Shown: positions 1-7,750 of the stretch, piece after piece
Position numbering within the stretch: the first letter of the stretch is position 1
Layout of the letters: each line of letters starts with the position of its first letter
DNA from: Pyrodictiaceae archaeon
GTDB lineage: Archaea; Thermoproteota; Thermoprotei_A; Sulfolobales; Pyrodictiaceae
DNA: 36,115 bases
Direction: 5' to 3'
Assembly: GCA_027046265.1 (NCBI GenBank)
Contig: JALTZF010000119.1
Span: forward strand, 1-36,115
Made by a program: the position numbers and the translations under genes
The notes under the pieces: model-generated
The model's input: the letters and a program-made list of their open reading frames with translations, nothing else
The model's database searches: none
Told to the model about the DNA's origin: nothing

Positions 1-1
1 T

Positions 2-760
2 GGCGAATACATAGTGATAATTGATCCTTCGCCAATAAACATGACTAATATTAGGCTCTACGAGAATAAGACTACCAAGATTAGCGTATATAAGAACACA
101 AGACTCAGCATAGTAGTGAAGAAGCTGCGCGAGTTCATATCTATAATACTTGTAGATCCTTTTGTGCCTAATGGAGGCATAATGGATAACGTCACAATAT
201 ATCTTGATGGAGCATTTTATAAGAAAGTGACAAAGTCTCCACGTAGGATAGTCATAAGAATACCAGTACTCCTGAAGGGGTCAAAGCTCAGCATTAAACC
301 GGAGACCAAGAAGATATACACAGAGACTCAACGTGATATTCTCATCCAAGACAATGGTACTGTAGTTAATTTAGAACGTAGAATGTATACTATAAAGCTT
401 GTAGTCATAGACGATGAAGGTAATGGTGTTAAGGCAGCATCAGTAAACGTGCAAGGAATAGATGTCATTTATACATCATCCTCGGTAACAGATGTTGACG
501 GCCTTGCTGCTCTGATGCTACCTTATGGCACTTATAATATTCAAGTAACCGCAAGGGGGTATGATGACTACCAATTGCCTGGATTCACAGTCACTGGAGA
601 CGCGACAGTAAGCATAATACTAAAACCTAGACCATTTACAATACTAAAAAGGTACTTAAACATAATATCTGCAATAATATTTGCTTCAGTCCTACTAGTC
701 TTTGCAAGAATATACTTCAAGAGAATACTAGAGAAGCTAGCTACTGAGGAAGAGTTCTAG
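2..760 (+). CDS. C-terminal part of a membrane-anchored surface protein with carboxypeptidase-regulatory-like domain (5' end outside window)
   Basis: The reading frame is open from the first bases of the window, so the gene starts upstream; the GTG at 14 is probably internal. Seen: a beta-rich stretch, then a domain at about residues 125-205 with the pattern VxDxxGxxVxxAxVxV...TDxDGxAxxxLxxGxYxIxVxAxGY, typical of carboxypeptidase-regulatory / CarboxypepD_reg-like beta-sandwiches. One membrane helix follows near residues 217-235 and then a short charged tail that would be cytoplasmic. Inference: a surface-exposed protein tethered at its C-terminus. Its ligand or partner cannot be told from this fragment. 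The next gene starts 83 bases downstream with its own promoter-like signal. Confidence 0.7.
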   Translation, partial: GEYIVIIDPSPINMTNIRLYENKTTKISVYKNTRLSIVVKKLREFISIILVDPFVPNGGIMDNVTIYLDGAFYKKVTKSPRRIVIRIPVLLKGSKLSIKPETKKIYTETQRDILIQDNGTVVNLERRMYTIKLVVIDDEGNGVKAASVNVQGIDVIYTSSSVTDVDGLAALMLPYGTYNIQVTARGYDDYQLPGFTVTGDATVSIILKPRPFTILKRYLNIISAIIFASVLLVFARIYFKRILEKLATEEEF

Positions 761-770
761 TCATCCCAGG

Positions 771-786
771 GACGTTTTTATACGTC
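771..786 (+). promoter_or_regulatory. TATA-like promoter inside a short inverted repeat, for the gene at 844
   Basis: GACGT at 771-775 and ACGTC at 782-786 are exact inverted 5-base arms around the T/A-rich spacer TTTTAT. The spacer overlaps a TATA-like TTTTATA at 776-782, about 65 bases before the ATG at 844. A transcription start near 805-810 is inferred. The arms are short, so operator function is only a suggestion. Confidence 0.35.
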
Positions 787-843
787 TTCTACTCACAAAT
801 TCTCCTAGGGCACGAAGACTTAGACTTAATAGAGGGTGCAACT

Positions 844-1269
844 ATGGAGAGTGGCGTTAGAGTATTTAACAACATACAAGAAGTCATAAAGTATGTTGAT
901 AACGAGCTAACAGAGTATAGGAAAAAGCTGGGAGAACTCTTACGTGTCATCGAGGAACTCAGAGCACGCAAAGAGCACGAGGATAAATTAAAGAGACTTA
1001 TTGAAAGCATAACGGGCAAAGCTGCAGAGGAGGCTGCTAGAGAAGTCATAGTTAAACTTGAGAAAATAACATTATCAGTAAACCCTTCAGCAGCAACAGA
1101 GCTAAGCTACTTTGAGGAATTGGCAGAGCATATAAACTCTAAAGTTACAAGATTAACCGCGATAAAAAAGGATTTAGAAAAACTTGCAAGTATAGACATA
1201 GAAGCTAGAGTTGTCGTATTCTTGCATGATGGCATACCAACAGCTCTAATAATAAAAACTGTACCATAA
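844..1269 (+). CDS. Hypothetical coiled-coil protein
   Basis: A 141-residue cytoplasmic protein with no signal peptide or membrane helix. Residues about 10-60 and 85-120 are rich in E/K/R/L with heptad-like spacing, suggesting two antiparallel coiled-coil helices. The last 25 residues (VVVFLHDGIPTALIIKTV) look like a small beta hairpin. The ATG at 844 is preceded by GAGGGTG at a normal distance. I do not recognise the family. It leads a run of same-strand genes for surface glycan work, 40 bases before the flippase-like gene, so it may be co-transcribed. Confidence 0.7.
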   Translation: MESGVRVFNNIQEVIKYVDNELTEYRKKLGELLRVIEELRARKEHEDKLKRLIESITGKAAEEAAREVIVKLEKITLSVNPSAATELSYFEELAEHINSKVTRLTAIKKDLEKLASIDIEARVVVFLHDGIPTALIIKTVP

Positions 1270-1309
1270 ACGGCTGAATAAGCTTCTTCTCATACCACTA
1301 TTTTTGCCT

Positions 1310-2245
1310 ATGAAGGGTTTCAAATTGCTAGACAGCCTATTACCTAACTGGGTTAGTGAGGGTTTCCAAGCTGTTCTTTCAGCTTCGCCGAGGAATGTTC
1401 TCATAGCAATTATTCTCTACTTAGTATCTATCCTAATGTACATGATTAGGATTGTAATTATATTCTTGCGTCTAGGATACCGCATAAAGCCTCAGCATGC
1501 GGCTAAAGCGCATCTTGCAACCATACTTGTGAATAATCTAACTCCTTTCTCCAGGGCTGGCGGAGAGGCAGCACGTGTAGCGTATATATACTCGCATTAT
1601 CCAAATACTCCTCTCGCAGTTGTCATCAGTGCTATTGCTGCGGAAAGACTAACTGATGGAATAAGTATAACGCTTCTGGCACTATTAGCTGTCGCGTTGG
1701 GGCTATTCACAACAAGAGAGGCCTGGGCTATACTGATATTAGCACTTTTAACTATTACAGGATTCATCCTCGTTAGACACTACTGGGACAAGCTCATACA
1801 AAAAGCCGCTGAAAAGCTACCTGAAAAATATAAGGCAAAAATACTCAGTAACAGCCAATCCTCAAATATAATGCAAAGTATTCTACAGGATAAACTTCTC
1901 ATCATTATATGTACATCCATAGGGCTAGCAGTATGGGTCCTAGATGCAGCAAGACTCTATAGTATAATAACTGGCTTAGGTTACGAAATAGATTTCAGTA
2001 GAGCCATAGCAGCAACAATACTCTACCTCGCACTAGGCCTTCTGGCTTTTACGCCTGGAGGATTAGGGATCATAGAGGGTGGTCTTACTGCAATACTGAC
2101 AACGTTAGGGCTACCTGCAAGTAAAGCTGTTGCTGCAACTTTAATAGAGAGACTTATATCCTACGGGCTAGGTACTATGCTGGGGGCTTTAGTAATCTTA
2201 ATTGAGGGCGGAAGACAAGCATGGAGACGCTTAAGATTGCAATAG
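1310..2245 (+). CDS. Flippase-like integral membrane protein (UPF0104 / lysylphosphatidylglycerol synthase TM family)
   Basis: About 311 residues with seven or eight hydrophobic segments. Family marks are visible: an early NNLTPFSRAGGEAARVAYI stretch (residues about 72-91) and a late FTPGGLGIIEGGLTAIL stretch (about 248-265). These match the conserved PxRxGGE.. and PGGxGxxEG motifs of the UPF0104 / YbhN / MprF-N flippase-like fold. The start is taken as the ATG at 1310; a TTG two codons upstream (1304) is equally open. The 3' end overlaps the glycosyltransferase gene by 25 bases, so the two are translationally linked. Inference: it moves or handles a lipid-linked sugar or polar lipid across the membrane. 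Homology supports the family, not the substrate. Confidence 0.8.
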   Translation: MKGFKLLDSLLPNWVSEGFQAVLSASPRNVLIAIILYLVSILMYMIRIVIIFLRLGYRIKPQHAAKAHLATILVNNLTPFSRAGGEAARVAYIYSHYPNTPLAVVISAIAAERLTDGISITLLALLAVALGLFTTREAWAILILALLTITGFILVRHYWDKLIQKAAEKLPEKYKAKILSNSQSSNIMQSILQDKLLIIICTSIGLAVWVLDAARLYSIITGLGYEIDFSRAIAATILYLALGLLAFTPGGLGIIEGGLTAILTTLGLPASKAVAATLIERLISYGLGTMLGALVILIEGGRQAWRRLRLQ

Positions 2246-3462
2246 CATCTGACTGGTTCTACCCGAAAATAGGTGGTATTGAGACTCATATACACGAGCT
2301 AGCTCTTAACCTCCTCAAGCTAGGGCATGAACCACACATAATAACTCATGATTATAGAAAGTACAATAACACACCCATAAGAGACATCGTTCTCCCATAC
2401 AATGTACACAGGTTCCGTGGCCTCATATACCTGAGGAAGCTTCACGTAAGCCTTGGCCCAAGCATGCTTTGGAGCATAAATAAACTCTACAAAAGAGAAA
2501 AGTATGACTTAACGCATATTCACAGCATATATTCTCCTCTGGCTATAGCCGTAGCTAATCTTTCAAGAGGAATTAGGGAAGTACCTGTAGTAGCGACAAA
2601 TCACTCGCTATTCTCATGGGATAGCATGCTTGCTCGTCTAGGCCTCAAGTTATTAAGGTACTGGCTTAAGAGAATAGATGTCTACATTGCTGTTAGCCGT
2701 ATAGTCTACAATGACACAATCAGGATCCTCGGAGGGAACGGTTCAAGCCCACGTGTTCTCCTAATACCGAACGCCATAGATACAAGTTTTTGGCGTCCAC
2801 CAGAGCCCCGCGAGAGAGATGAAGCTAGAAGGCGCCTAGGACTCAGCAAAGACAGACTTGTTGTAGGCGTCGTAGGGAGATTTACAAGAAGGAAAATGAT
2901 ACACAAGGCACCCAGCATAGTCTATAATGCCTGGAGAACACTTAATATGCAAAGAAAGATCACACTAATAATTGCAGGCGACGGAGAGCTTAGAAGACTA
3001 GTTGAAGAAGAGGCTTCAAGGTATTCTAGGCCTCCAGACTACACTGTGAAGCTGACCGGGTTTGTGCCACGGGAAGAGCTACGAGACATTTACTGGGCTA
3101 GTGACCTAGTCCTCATACCCTCAAGATACGAATCATTCTCTATTACAGCTCTTGAAGCTGTAGCCACGGGGAGAGTAGTCGTAGGCTTTACGGGCTCCGG
3201 AGTAGTGGATATTGTAGAGTCAACGGGTGCTGGTGCAATAGCTAGCAGCTTCATTGAGGCTTCCAAGGCTATAGCCAGCCTCCTCATGGACGAAGATAGA
3301 CGCATGAAAGCAGGGCTAAACGGTGTAAAGAGAGTCCAACAATATTTCTCCTGGGGCACAGTTATACACAAGATAATAGACGCCTACAAGTTAGCACTAG
3401 ACAATAGTAGCGATGACAGGAGGTTCTTCCTCTACAAGGCCTGGAGGAAAATAAGGCCTTGA
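2221..3462 (+). CDS. GT4-family glycosyltransferase
   Basis: A 413-residue GT-B fold enzyme. The N-terminal domain begins IAIASDWFYPKIGGIETHIHELA, the usual acceptor-side GGxE/H loop of GT4 enzymes. The C-terminal Rossmann domain has VVGVVGRFTRRK, the LIIAGDGELR strand, and the donor-binding E-x7-E motif in SRYESFSITALEA. GT4 enzymes are retaining transferases using NDP-sugars, here probably on a membrane-lipid acceptor at the cytoplasmic face. The overall pattern resembles PIG-A-like (GlcNAc-phospholipid) members, but the sugar cannot be assigned. It overlaps the flippase-like gene by 25 bases and the deacetylase gene by 4, implying one transcript. Confidence 0.88.
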   Translation: METLKIAIASDWFYPKIGGIETHIHELALNLLKLGHEPHIITHDYRKYNNTPIRDIVLPYNVHRFRGLIYLRKLHVSLGPSMLWSINKLYKREKYDLTHIHSIYSPLAIAVANLSRGIREVPVVATNHSLFSWDSMLARLGLKLLRYWLKRIDVYIAVSRIVYNDTIRILGGNGSSPRVLLIPNAIDTSFWRPPEPRERDEARRRLGLSKDRLVVGVVGRFTRRKMIHKAPSIVYNAWRTLNMQRKITLIIAGDGELRRLVEEEASRYSRPPDYTVKLTGFVPREELRDIYWASDLVLIPSRYESFSITALEAVATGRVVVGFTGSGVVDIVESTGAGAIASSFIEASKAIASLLMDEDRRMKAGLNGVKRVQQYFSWGTVIHKIIDAYKLALDNSSDDRRFFLYKAWRKIRP

Positions 3463-4196
3463 AACGGCAGAGAATAGCAGTATTATCATTCGATGTCGAG
3501 CAAGACATCCCACCATTCTCTAATACGTGGAGAGGTGTCGAGGAAGGACTACCACGAATAGTACAGTTTCTCGAAGAGAAAAAGGTCAAGGCCACATTCT
3601 TCTTTACAGGCGAAGCCCTCAAACGCTACCCCGACAAAGCAAGAGAACTCTATGACTCTGGCCACGAGATAGGAGTCCACGGCTACAAGCATGAGAGACT
3701 AGACAAGCTAGATCACGACACAGCCTGCAAGACTATAACCAAAGCCACAAATATAGCACGCCAAGTAGTAGGCGAGGTCTATGGTTTTCGTGCACCAAAC
3801 CTACAACTACCACTCACACTCCTAAAATGCCTAGAAGACAACAGCTACACCTATGACTCCTCCCTAGCAGCCTACAAGCCACCATTCATACGCAAACCAA
3901 CGCGCATAGGATCACTAGTAGAGGTGCCAGTGACGGTTACATCATCAATACTAAGACTGCCCTGGCCAATACAAGCACGTATACACAAGCACTTGAGCAG
4001 TATACGTGTATACTTCAGCCATCCATGGGAGTACACTAGAGTCGAGAGAGTAGGAATAAGACTAGACATCAGTATGAACACTGGAAACAAGGCGCTTACA
4101 CTCCTAGAGAAGCTGATAGACTACCTAGCCATGAACAAATTCAAAGTGTTAACAGCACATGAGCTAGCAAGACAACTACTAAGAAACACCACCTAG
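3459..4196 (+). CDS. Polysaccharide deacetylase, NodB homology domain (carbohydrate esterase 4 type)
   Basis: A 245-residue cytoplasmic enzyme with the NodB core. Motif 1 is SFDVEQD (Asp12 as base/metal ligand, with V-E replacing the usual D-G). Motif 2 is the metal-binding H-x3-H at His74/His78 (GVHGYKHER). Motif 3 is GFRAPN with Arg111. Family role: removal of an N-acetyl (or similar) group from an amino sugar using a divalent metal. The TTG start at 3459 overlaps the TGA of the glycosyltransferase gene, giving stop-start coupling. No signal peptide is present, so it should act on a cytosolic or cytoplasm-facing lipid-linked sugar. Its stop shares CTAG with the stop of the convergent methyltransferase gene. 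Confidence 0.88.
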   Translation: MKRQRIAVLSFDVEQDIPPFSNTWRGVEEGLPRIVQFLEEKKVKATFFFTGEALKRYPDKARELYDSGHEIGVHGYKHERLDKLDHDTACKTITKATNIARQVVGEVYGFRAPNLQLPLTLLKCLEDNSYTYDSSLAAYKPPFIRKPTRIGSLVEVPVTVTSSILRLPWPIQARIHKHLSSIRVYFSHPWEYTRVERVGIRLDISMNTGNKALTLLEKLIDYLAMNKFKVLTAHELARQLLRNTT

Positions 4197-4864
4197 CCCT
4201 CCTCCTTAATGGCCTCTACACAAACAAACCCCTTATCCTCAACATCGCTACTAGGCTCCTCTTCTCTCGGAGGTTCATTAGGCCCAAAAGACAAGGTAGC
4301 AAGCTTACGCACTACACGAAGACTCTTAGAGGCCAAGAGATGCTCTACCTCTCTAACACTATAGAAGCGCGCAAAAGAGTATAGCGGATGACCCCTCCTC
4401 GCCTCCTTAACGTAGTGTCTTCCCCAAGCAGAGTCCTTAGGCACAATACACACAATGACACTGCCCCTTCTCTTAACAATCCTCGAAGCCTCGAGAATAA
4501 GCCCGGCTGGATCATCAGCAAAACACAATGTAACGATGATTAATGCACAGTCCAGAGATCCGGAGCGTATAGGGAGACTCTCTCCTACACCTTGAATAAC
4601 CTCGACACCCCGGCTACGAGCAATATAGAGCATCGAGATAGATGGGTCAACTCCAAAGAATACTCTGAGCCTTGATGCAAAATACCCTGAACCCACGCCT
4701 ACCTCGATGCACCAGCAACTCCTACAAACAAGCCTCTCTACGACGCGGAGCTCATTTTTTGCTATTACCTTATTCCTTGAATACCATGTATCATACCTAT
4801 ACGCATACTCGTCAAAGATCCTGGCGGTAGACAAGGCAGAATGTAAACCCCAGCTATACACCAA
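4193..4864 (-). CDS. SAM-dependent methyltransferase, class I (Methyltransf_11-like)
   Basis: A 223-residue protein with the Rossmann-type methyltransferase pattern: motif I as CIEVGVGSGYFASRL (about residues 52-66), an acidic position after beta-2 (FFGVDPS), and the LDCALIIVTLCFADDP segment for motifs II/post-II, then LxEASRIVKRRGSVIVCIVP. This matches the UbiE/COQ5-like Methyltransf_11 group, whose substrates range from quinones and lipids to small metabolites; the substrate is not visible. It starts 11 bases inside the end of the upstream HDAC-family gene, so the two are one operon. The last 25 residues are rich in E/P/S and likely flexible. Confidence 0.85.
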   Translation of the reverse strand: MVYSWGLHSALSTARIFDEYAYRYDTWYSRNKVIAKNELRVVERLVCRSCWCIEVGVGSGYFASRLRVFFGVDPSISMLYIARSRGVEVIQGVGESLPIRSGSLDCALIIVTLCFADDPAGLILEASRIVKRRGSVIVCIVPKDSAWGRHYVKEARRGHPLYSFARFYSVREVEHLLASKSLRVVRKLATLSFGPNEPPREEEPSSDVEDKGFVCVEAIKEEG

Positions 4865-5915
4865 GCTCTTTACGCAATACTCCTAAATTCTCACGGTATT
4901 GTGACCAGATATATGCGCTACTAGTGGTTTCTCTGTCACCTACCGGGTCATCACCTCCCAATAATGCTGCTAGAAATGCTGGCAATCCACGCTCAAGCCC
5001 AACACTATACCCACCCTCAAACACTACTATAACACTTCTCGGATTGAAAGCTTCTAGAAACCTTTTCCCAACATAGTAGTAGGAAGCGCTTGTAGCCCTC
5101 AAAAACCCAAGACCATCACTAGTATAAGCATCAAACCCAGCACTAAACACTATATAGTCAACACTACTAAGCCCAAGCCCTTTGAGAACCTCTATGGACT
5201 TATCAACTGCGTCTTTGTACACATCGTCGCCAGCACCAGGAGGCAAAATAACATTAACCTTAGTGCCCCTTCCAGGACCTTCACCGGTCTGCCAGGGCCA
5301 CCCAGTACCAGGGTATATAGTAGAGGGGTCCTGGTGTATATCAACATGGTATACGCGACGCTCGGAATAGAGGATTTCCTGTGTCCCATTTCCATGGTGC
5401 AAATCAAAGTCGACAGCTAAGACACTGTGACCCTTATCTGCTAGGAGGACAGAAGCAAGAGCAGACCCATTAAATACACAGAAACCCAGTGTGGGAGCAC
5501 CCATTGCAGCACCCTTCCTGCCAGCATGGTGTCCCGGGGGTCTTCCAAGGACAACAGCTATGAGTCCTCTCTCCCTAGTTGCAGTCTCAACAGCGTCACG
5601 GACACTAGCCAATACTGCAAGAGCAGCATCATAGGTATATTCCATTACATAAGTGTCGGAATCAAACATCACTCTGCCACTACGCGAAGCCCTCTCAATA
5701 GCCTCAACATACCCGGCATCATGAACACGTAGAGCCAACCCCTTATCTCTAGCAACTGGGGCAGGCAGAACCTGGGCAACACTCCATAATCCACTCTTCT
5801 TAAGGCTGTCAACAGCCCTCCTCAACCTCTCGGGGCTTTCTGGGTGAAAGAACCACGGCTTATGCTTGTAGAAAACCTCATCATAGTATACGACTAGCCT
5901 ATCCATACCAGCCAT
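4854..5915 (-). CDS. Histone-deacetylase-family (AcuC / acetylpolyamine amidohydrolase-like) zinc deacetylase
   Basis: 353 residues covering the full arginase-fold deacetylase domain. Catalytic signs are complete: the tandem His129-His130 in RPPGHHAG, zinc ligands Asp171 and His173 in DFDLHHGNGTQ, the third zinc ligand Asp262 in SAGFDAY, and the C-terminal EGGYS strand. A TATA-like AATACTATAG on the minus strand is centred about 23 bases before the ATG, suggesting a leaderless message; a second Met lies at residue 4. Known family substrates are acetyl-lysine, acetylpolyamines and possibly acetoin-related compounds. In this archaeon acetylated polyamines or the acetylated chromatin protein Alba are candidates (inference). 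The methyltransferase gene overlaps its 3' end by 11 bases. Confidence 0.9.
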   Translation of the reverse strand: MAGMDRLVVYYDEVFYKHKPWFFHPESPERLRRAVDSLKKSGLWSVAQVLPAPVARDKGLALRVHDAGYVEAIERASRSGRVMFDSDTYVMEYTYDAALAVLASVRDAVETATRERGLIAVVLGRPPGHHAGRKGAAMGAPTLGFCVFNGSALASVLLADKGHSVLAVDFDLHHGNGTQEILYSERRVYHVDIHQDPSTIYPGTGWPWQTGEGPGRGTKVNVILPPGAGDDVYKDAVDKSIEVLKGLGLSSVDYIVFSAGFDAYTSDGLGFLRATSASYYYVGKRFLEAFNPRSVIVVFEGGYSVGLERGLPAFLAALLGGDDPVGDRETTSSAYIWSQYRENLGVLRKELGV

Positions 5916-6008
5916 AGAAACCCCACATAAACTATAGTATTAAGCCTACACATAACCCTTAACCTACAAGACGAAGAGACAGAAAAGAAGAGCGCTAAAG
6001 ATCAAGGG

Positions 6009-6878
6009 CTAAAGCCCCCGAGAAACTAGCAATGCGAGAAAACTCACAACAAGAACCCAGCCGCCAAGAAGCAGAAGGCTAAGCTCCGGATACAATGCTA
6101 CAAGAGACATAGTCATAGCAGATCCCACCGAGAGGAATAAGGTAAGCCTTTTCAATACAATACGCGGATGAAGAGCACGCGTAAGCAACACGAGGACCCT
6201 AGTAGCCCAGGAACGACGAACGCGCACATATTCTGGAAGACGGTGAAACACCATCAGCCCCTCACGCGTAAGCTTATACACAACACAACCACGCCTAGCA
6301 ATTAACCCACAACGTTTAACCCGGCGCTCAAAAATCCTAGTAGAACCCGTTGCATAAACACTCAAGTACTCATCAAGCTGTCTCTCTCCAATACGCACAA
6401 CTGAAGCAAGAGTATCGAGAGAAAGCTCATACCCCCTTGCCGAACCCAATGCAACAATAGCCTCATAGAGATAGAGAAACCTAGTAATACTAGAAACAAC
6501 GTCATAAACAGTAGCTTCACGGGCATAGGACTGTCCACTAGCACTTCTACGTTCGAAGCCTCCGTGATTAACTATACTAGACAACAATTTATACACATGA
6601 AGACCCCTACTACTAAGCATGTAATACCCATCACGAACCTCTACAAGGCCCTTAAGCCTCATCTTACGAAGCACATCCAAAACAGCCTTACGAGGCTGGC
6701 CGAGAACTCTCACGAGTTCATCAACACGTACACTCCTCTCACCGATAGCTACAAGGACACTAAGCTGAAGCCAGCCACGAGCAAGATCAATAACTGAATC
6801 AATCTCACGTAGAACGCCTATATACTCCATAAAATCCTTAACAGCACCACTAAAGGCACTGCCAGAGCCATGACTCAT
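6009..6878 (-). CDS. Membrane-anchored winged-helix transcription regulator, ArnR-like
   Basis: About 289 residues. An N-terminal winged helix (residues about 29-97) runs from LQLSVLVAIGERSVRVDELV through a recognition helix in RKAVLDVLRKMRLKGLVEV to a short wing, YYMLSSRGL. A second helical or winged region covers about 135-220. The last 50 residues hold two hydrophobic helices (about 243-262 and 265-286). This matches the layout of Sulfolobus ArnR/ArnR1, one-component membrane regulators encoded beside and acting on the archaellin promoter. It is divergent from the archaellin gene here. The frame stays open upstream to an ATG at 6983, but I take the ATG at 6878 because a TATA box inside a perfect inverted repeat lies about 28 bases before it (leaderless gene). 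Function is inferred from layout and position. Confidence 0.78.
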   Translation of the reverse strand: MSHGSGSAFSGAVKDFMEYIGVLREIDSVIDLARGWLQLSVLVAIGERSVRVDELVRVLGQPRKAVLDVLRKMRLKGLVEVRDGYYMLSSRGLHVYKLLSSIVNHGGFERRSASGQSYAREATVYDVVSSITRFLYLYEAIVALGSARGYELSLDTLASVVRIGERQLDEYLSVYATGSTRIFERRVKRCGLIARRGCVVYKLTREGLMVFHRLPEYVRVRRSWATRVLVLLTRALHPRIVLKRLTLFLSVGSAMTMSLVALYPELSLLLLGGWVLVVSFLALLVSRGL

Positions 6879-6894
6879 ACTGGGCACCACAACA

Positions 6895-6918
6895 CCAATA
6901 CTAATATAATAGTATTGG
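6895..6918 (-). promoter_or_regulatory. TATA box wrapped in a perfect 9-base inverted repeat, promoter/operator of the ArnR-like gene
   Basis: CCAATACTA (6895-6903) and TAGTATTGG (6910-6918) are exact reverse complements separated by ATATAA. The centre is A/T-only and reads as a TATA box on the minus strand, about 28 bases before the ATG at 6878, the spacing of leaderless archaeal genes. A factor bound to both arms would cover the TATA element, so autorepression is the simplest reading (inference). Confidence 0.6.
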
Positions 6919-6983
6919 GAGGCGGTATATAGGTAGAACTGCGCGCCAGAAAATAGAATCACCAAGAAAAACCATAATACCAC

Positions 6984-7098
6984 TCATATTCGCCAACTCG
7001 GCGACAAAAACTCAGCACCTAAAAAGAACAACACACCACACGTAGACAACGGCCAAACAAGAAAGGTGAACCAAACCCTTCACACAGGGTGAGCCCTC
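6984..7098 (+). promoter_or_regulatory. Archaellin promoter and T-poor leader with a small inverted repeat and strong ribosome binding site
   Basis: TCGCC (6990-6994) and GGCGA (7000-7004) form an inverted repeat around AACTC, just after a weak TATA-like CATATT (6985-6990). From about 7005 to 7085 the + strand is strikingly poor in T and rich in A and C, so the leader RNA should be little folded. GGGTGAG (7087-7093) is a clear ribosome binding site 5 bases before the ATG at 7099. The transcription start is not established. Confidence 0.4.
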
Positions 7099-7698
7099 AT
7101 GGCTAAGCTCAGAGGTATCGTAGGCATAGAAGCAGCAATAGTCCTCATAGCCTTCGTACTGGTAGCAAGCGCACTAGCATTCGTAGCAATTAACATGGGT
7201 ATGTTCTCAGCACAGAAAAGCAAAGAAGTAATGGCAAAGGCCTACGACACAGCAACCAGAGCAATAGACGTAGCAGGAGACGCACTAGCACACGTTGATA
7301 CTACCGCTGGCACTGTTGACGTTGTAGTATTGCCAATAAAGCTCACGGGCGGAGCTGCACCTGTAGACTTAGCCAATACTACAGTCACAGTAATGACTTC
7401 TGAAGGTGAATTAGATGCCAGTTTGAAGAATGATACGGTAGTTTTGGCAACAACTAGTGACCTATCAGCCTTGATTGCATCAGGGCCTAAAATTGCTTGG
7501 GCCTCAACAGGAAACAAGAACTCACTACTAGAACCTGGTGAGATAGTATATTTGGTAGTAAGACCAGGGACAGCACTTCCGGCATATGGCTGGATTCAAA
7601 TAGAGGTTAAGCCGCCAATTGGTTCGCCACTAGTAGTAAGGTATAGTATCCCACCAGTACTGACATACACATGGATTGACCTAGTACTTGGTCAGTAG
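7099..7698 (+). CDS. flaB: Archaellin (archaellum filament protein FlaB/ArlB)
   Basis: 199 residues with a class III (type IV pilin-like) signal peptide. MAKLRG is followed by the hydrophobic IVGIEAAIVLIAFVLVASAL helix, with cleavage expected after Gly6 by the prepilin peptidase PibD/ArlK and the usual Glu at mature position 5. The rest is a T/V/S-rich beta domain ending in a short hydrophobic stretch, as in crenarchaeal archaellins. It is the filament subunit of the rotating archaellum. It is the first gene of the locus, with the strongest ribosome binding site, fitting high expression. The first about 60 codons prefer A/C-ending codons; the variable part and the next genes use more T-ending codons. 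Confidence 0.93.
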   Translation: MAKLRGIVGIEAAIVLIAFVLVASALAFVAINMGMFSAQKSKEVMAKAYDTATRAIDVAGDALAHVDTTAGTVDVVVLPIKLTGGAAPVDLANTTVTVMTSEGELDASLKNDTVVLATTSDLSALIASGPKIAWASTGNKNSLLEPGEIVYLVVRPGTALPAYGWIQIEVKPPIGSPLVVRYSIPPVLTYTWIDLVLGQ

Positions 7699-7750
7699 CC
7701 AGAAACCTAAAGACACTCTAATTAACGATATGGTTGTTTGGGTGTAATAC

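Noticed and set aside
6879-6983. N-terminal extension of the ArnR-like gene back to the ATG at 6983
   Set aside because: The extension would contain the TATA box and inverted repeat, and the ATG at 6878 has leaderless spacing from that TATA box. The extended residues look like chance translation of A/T-rich DNA.
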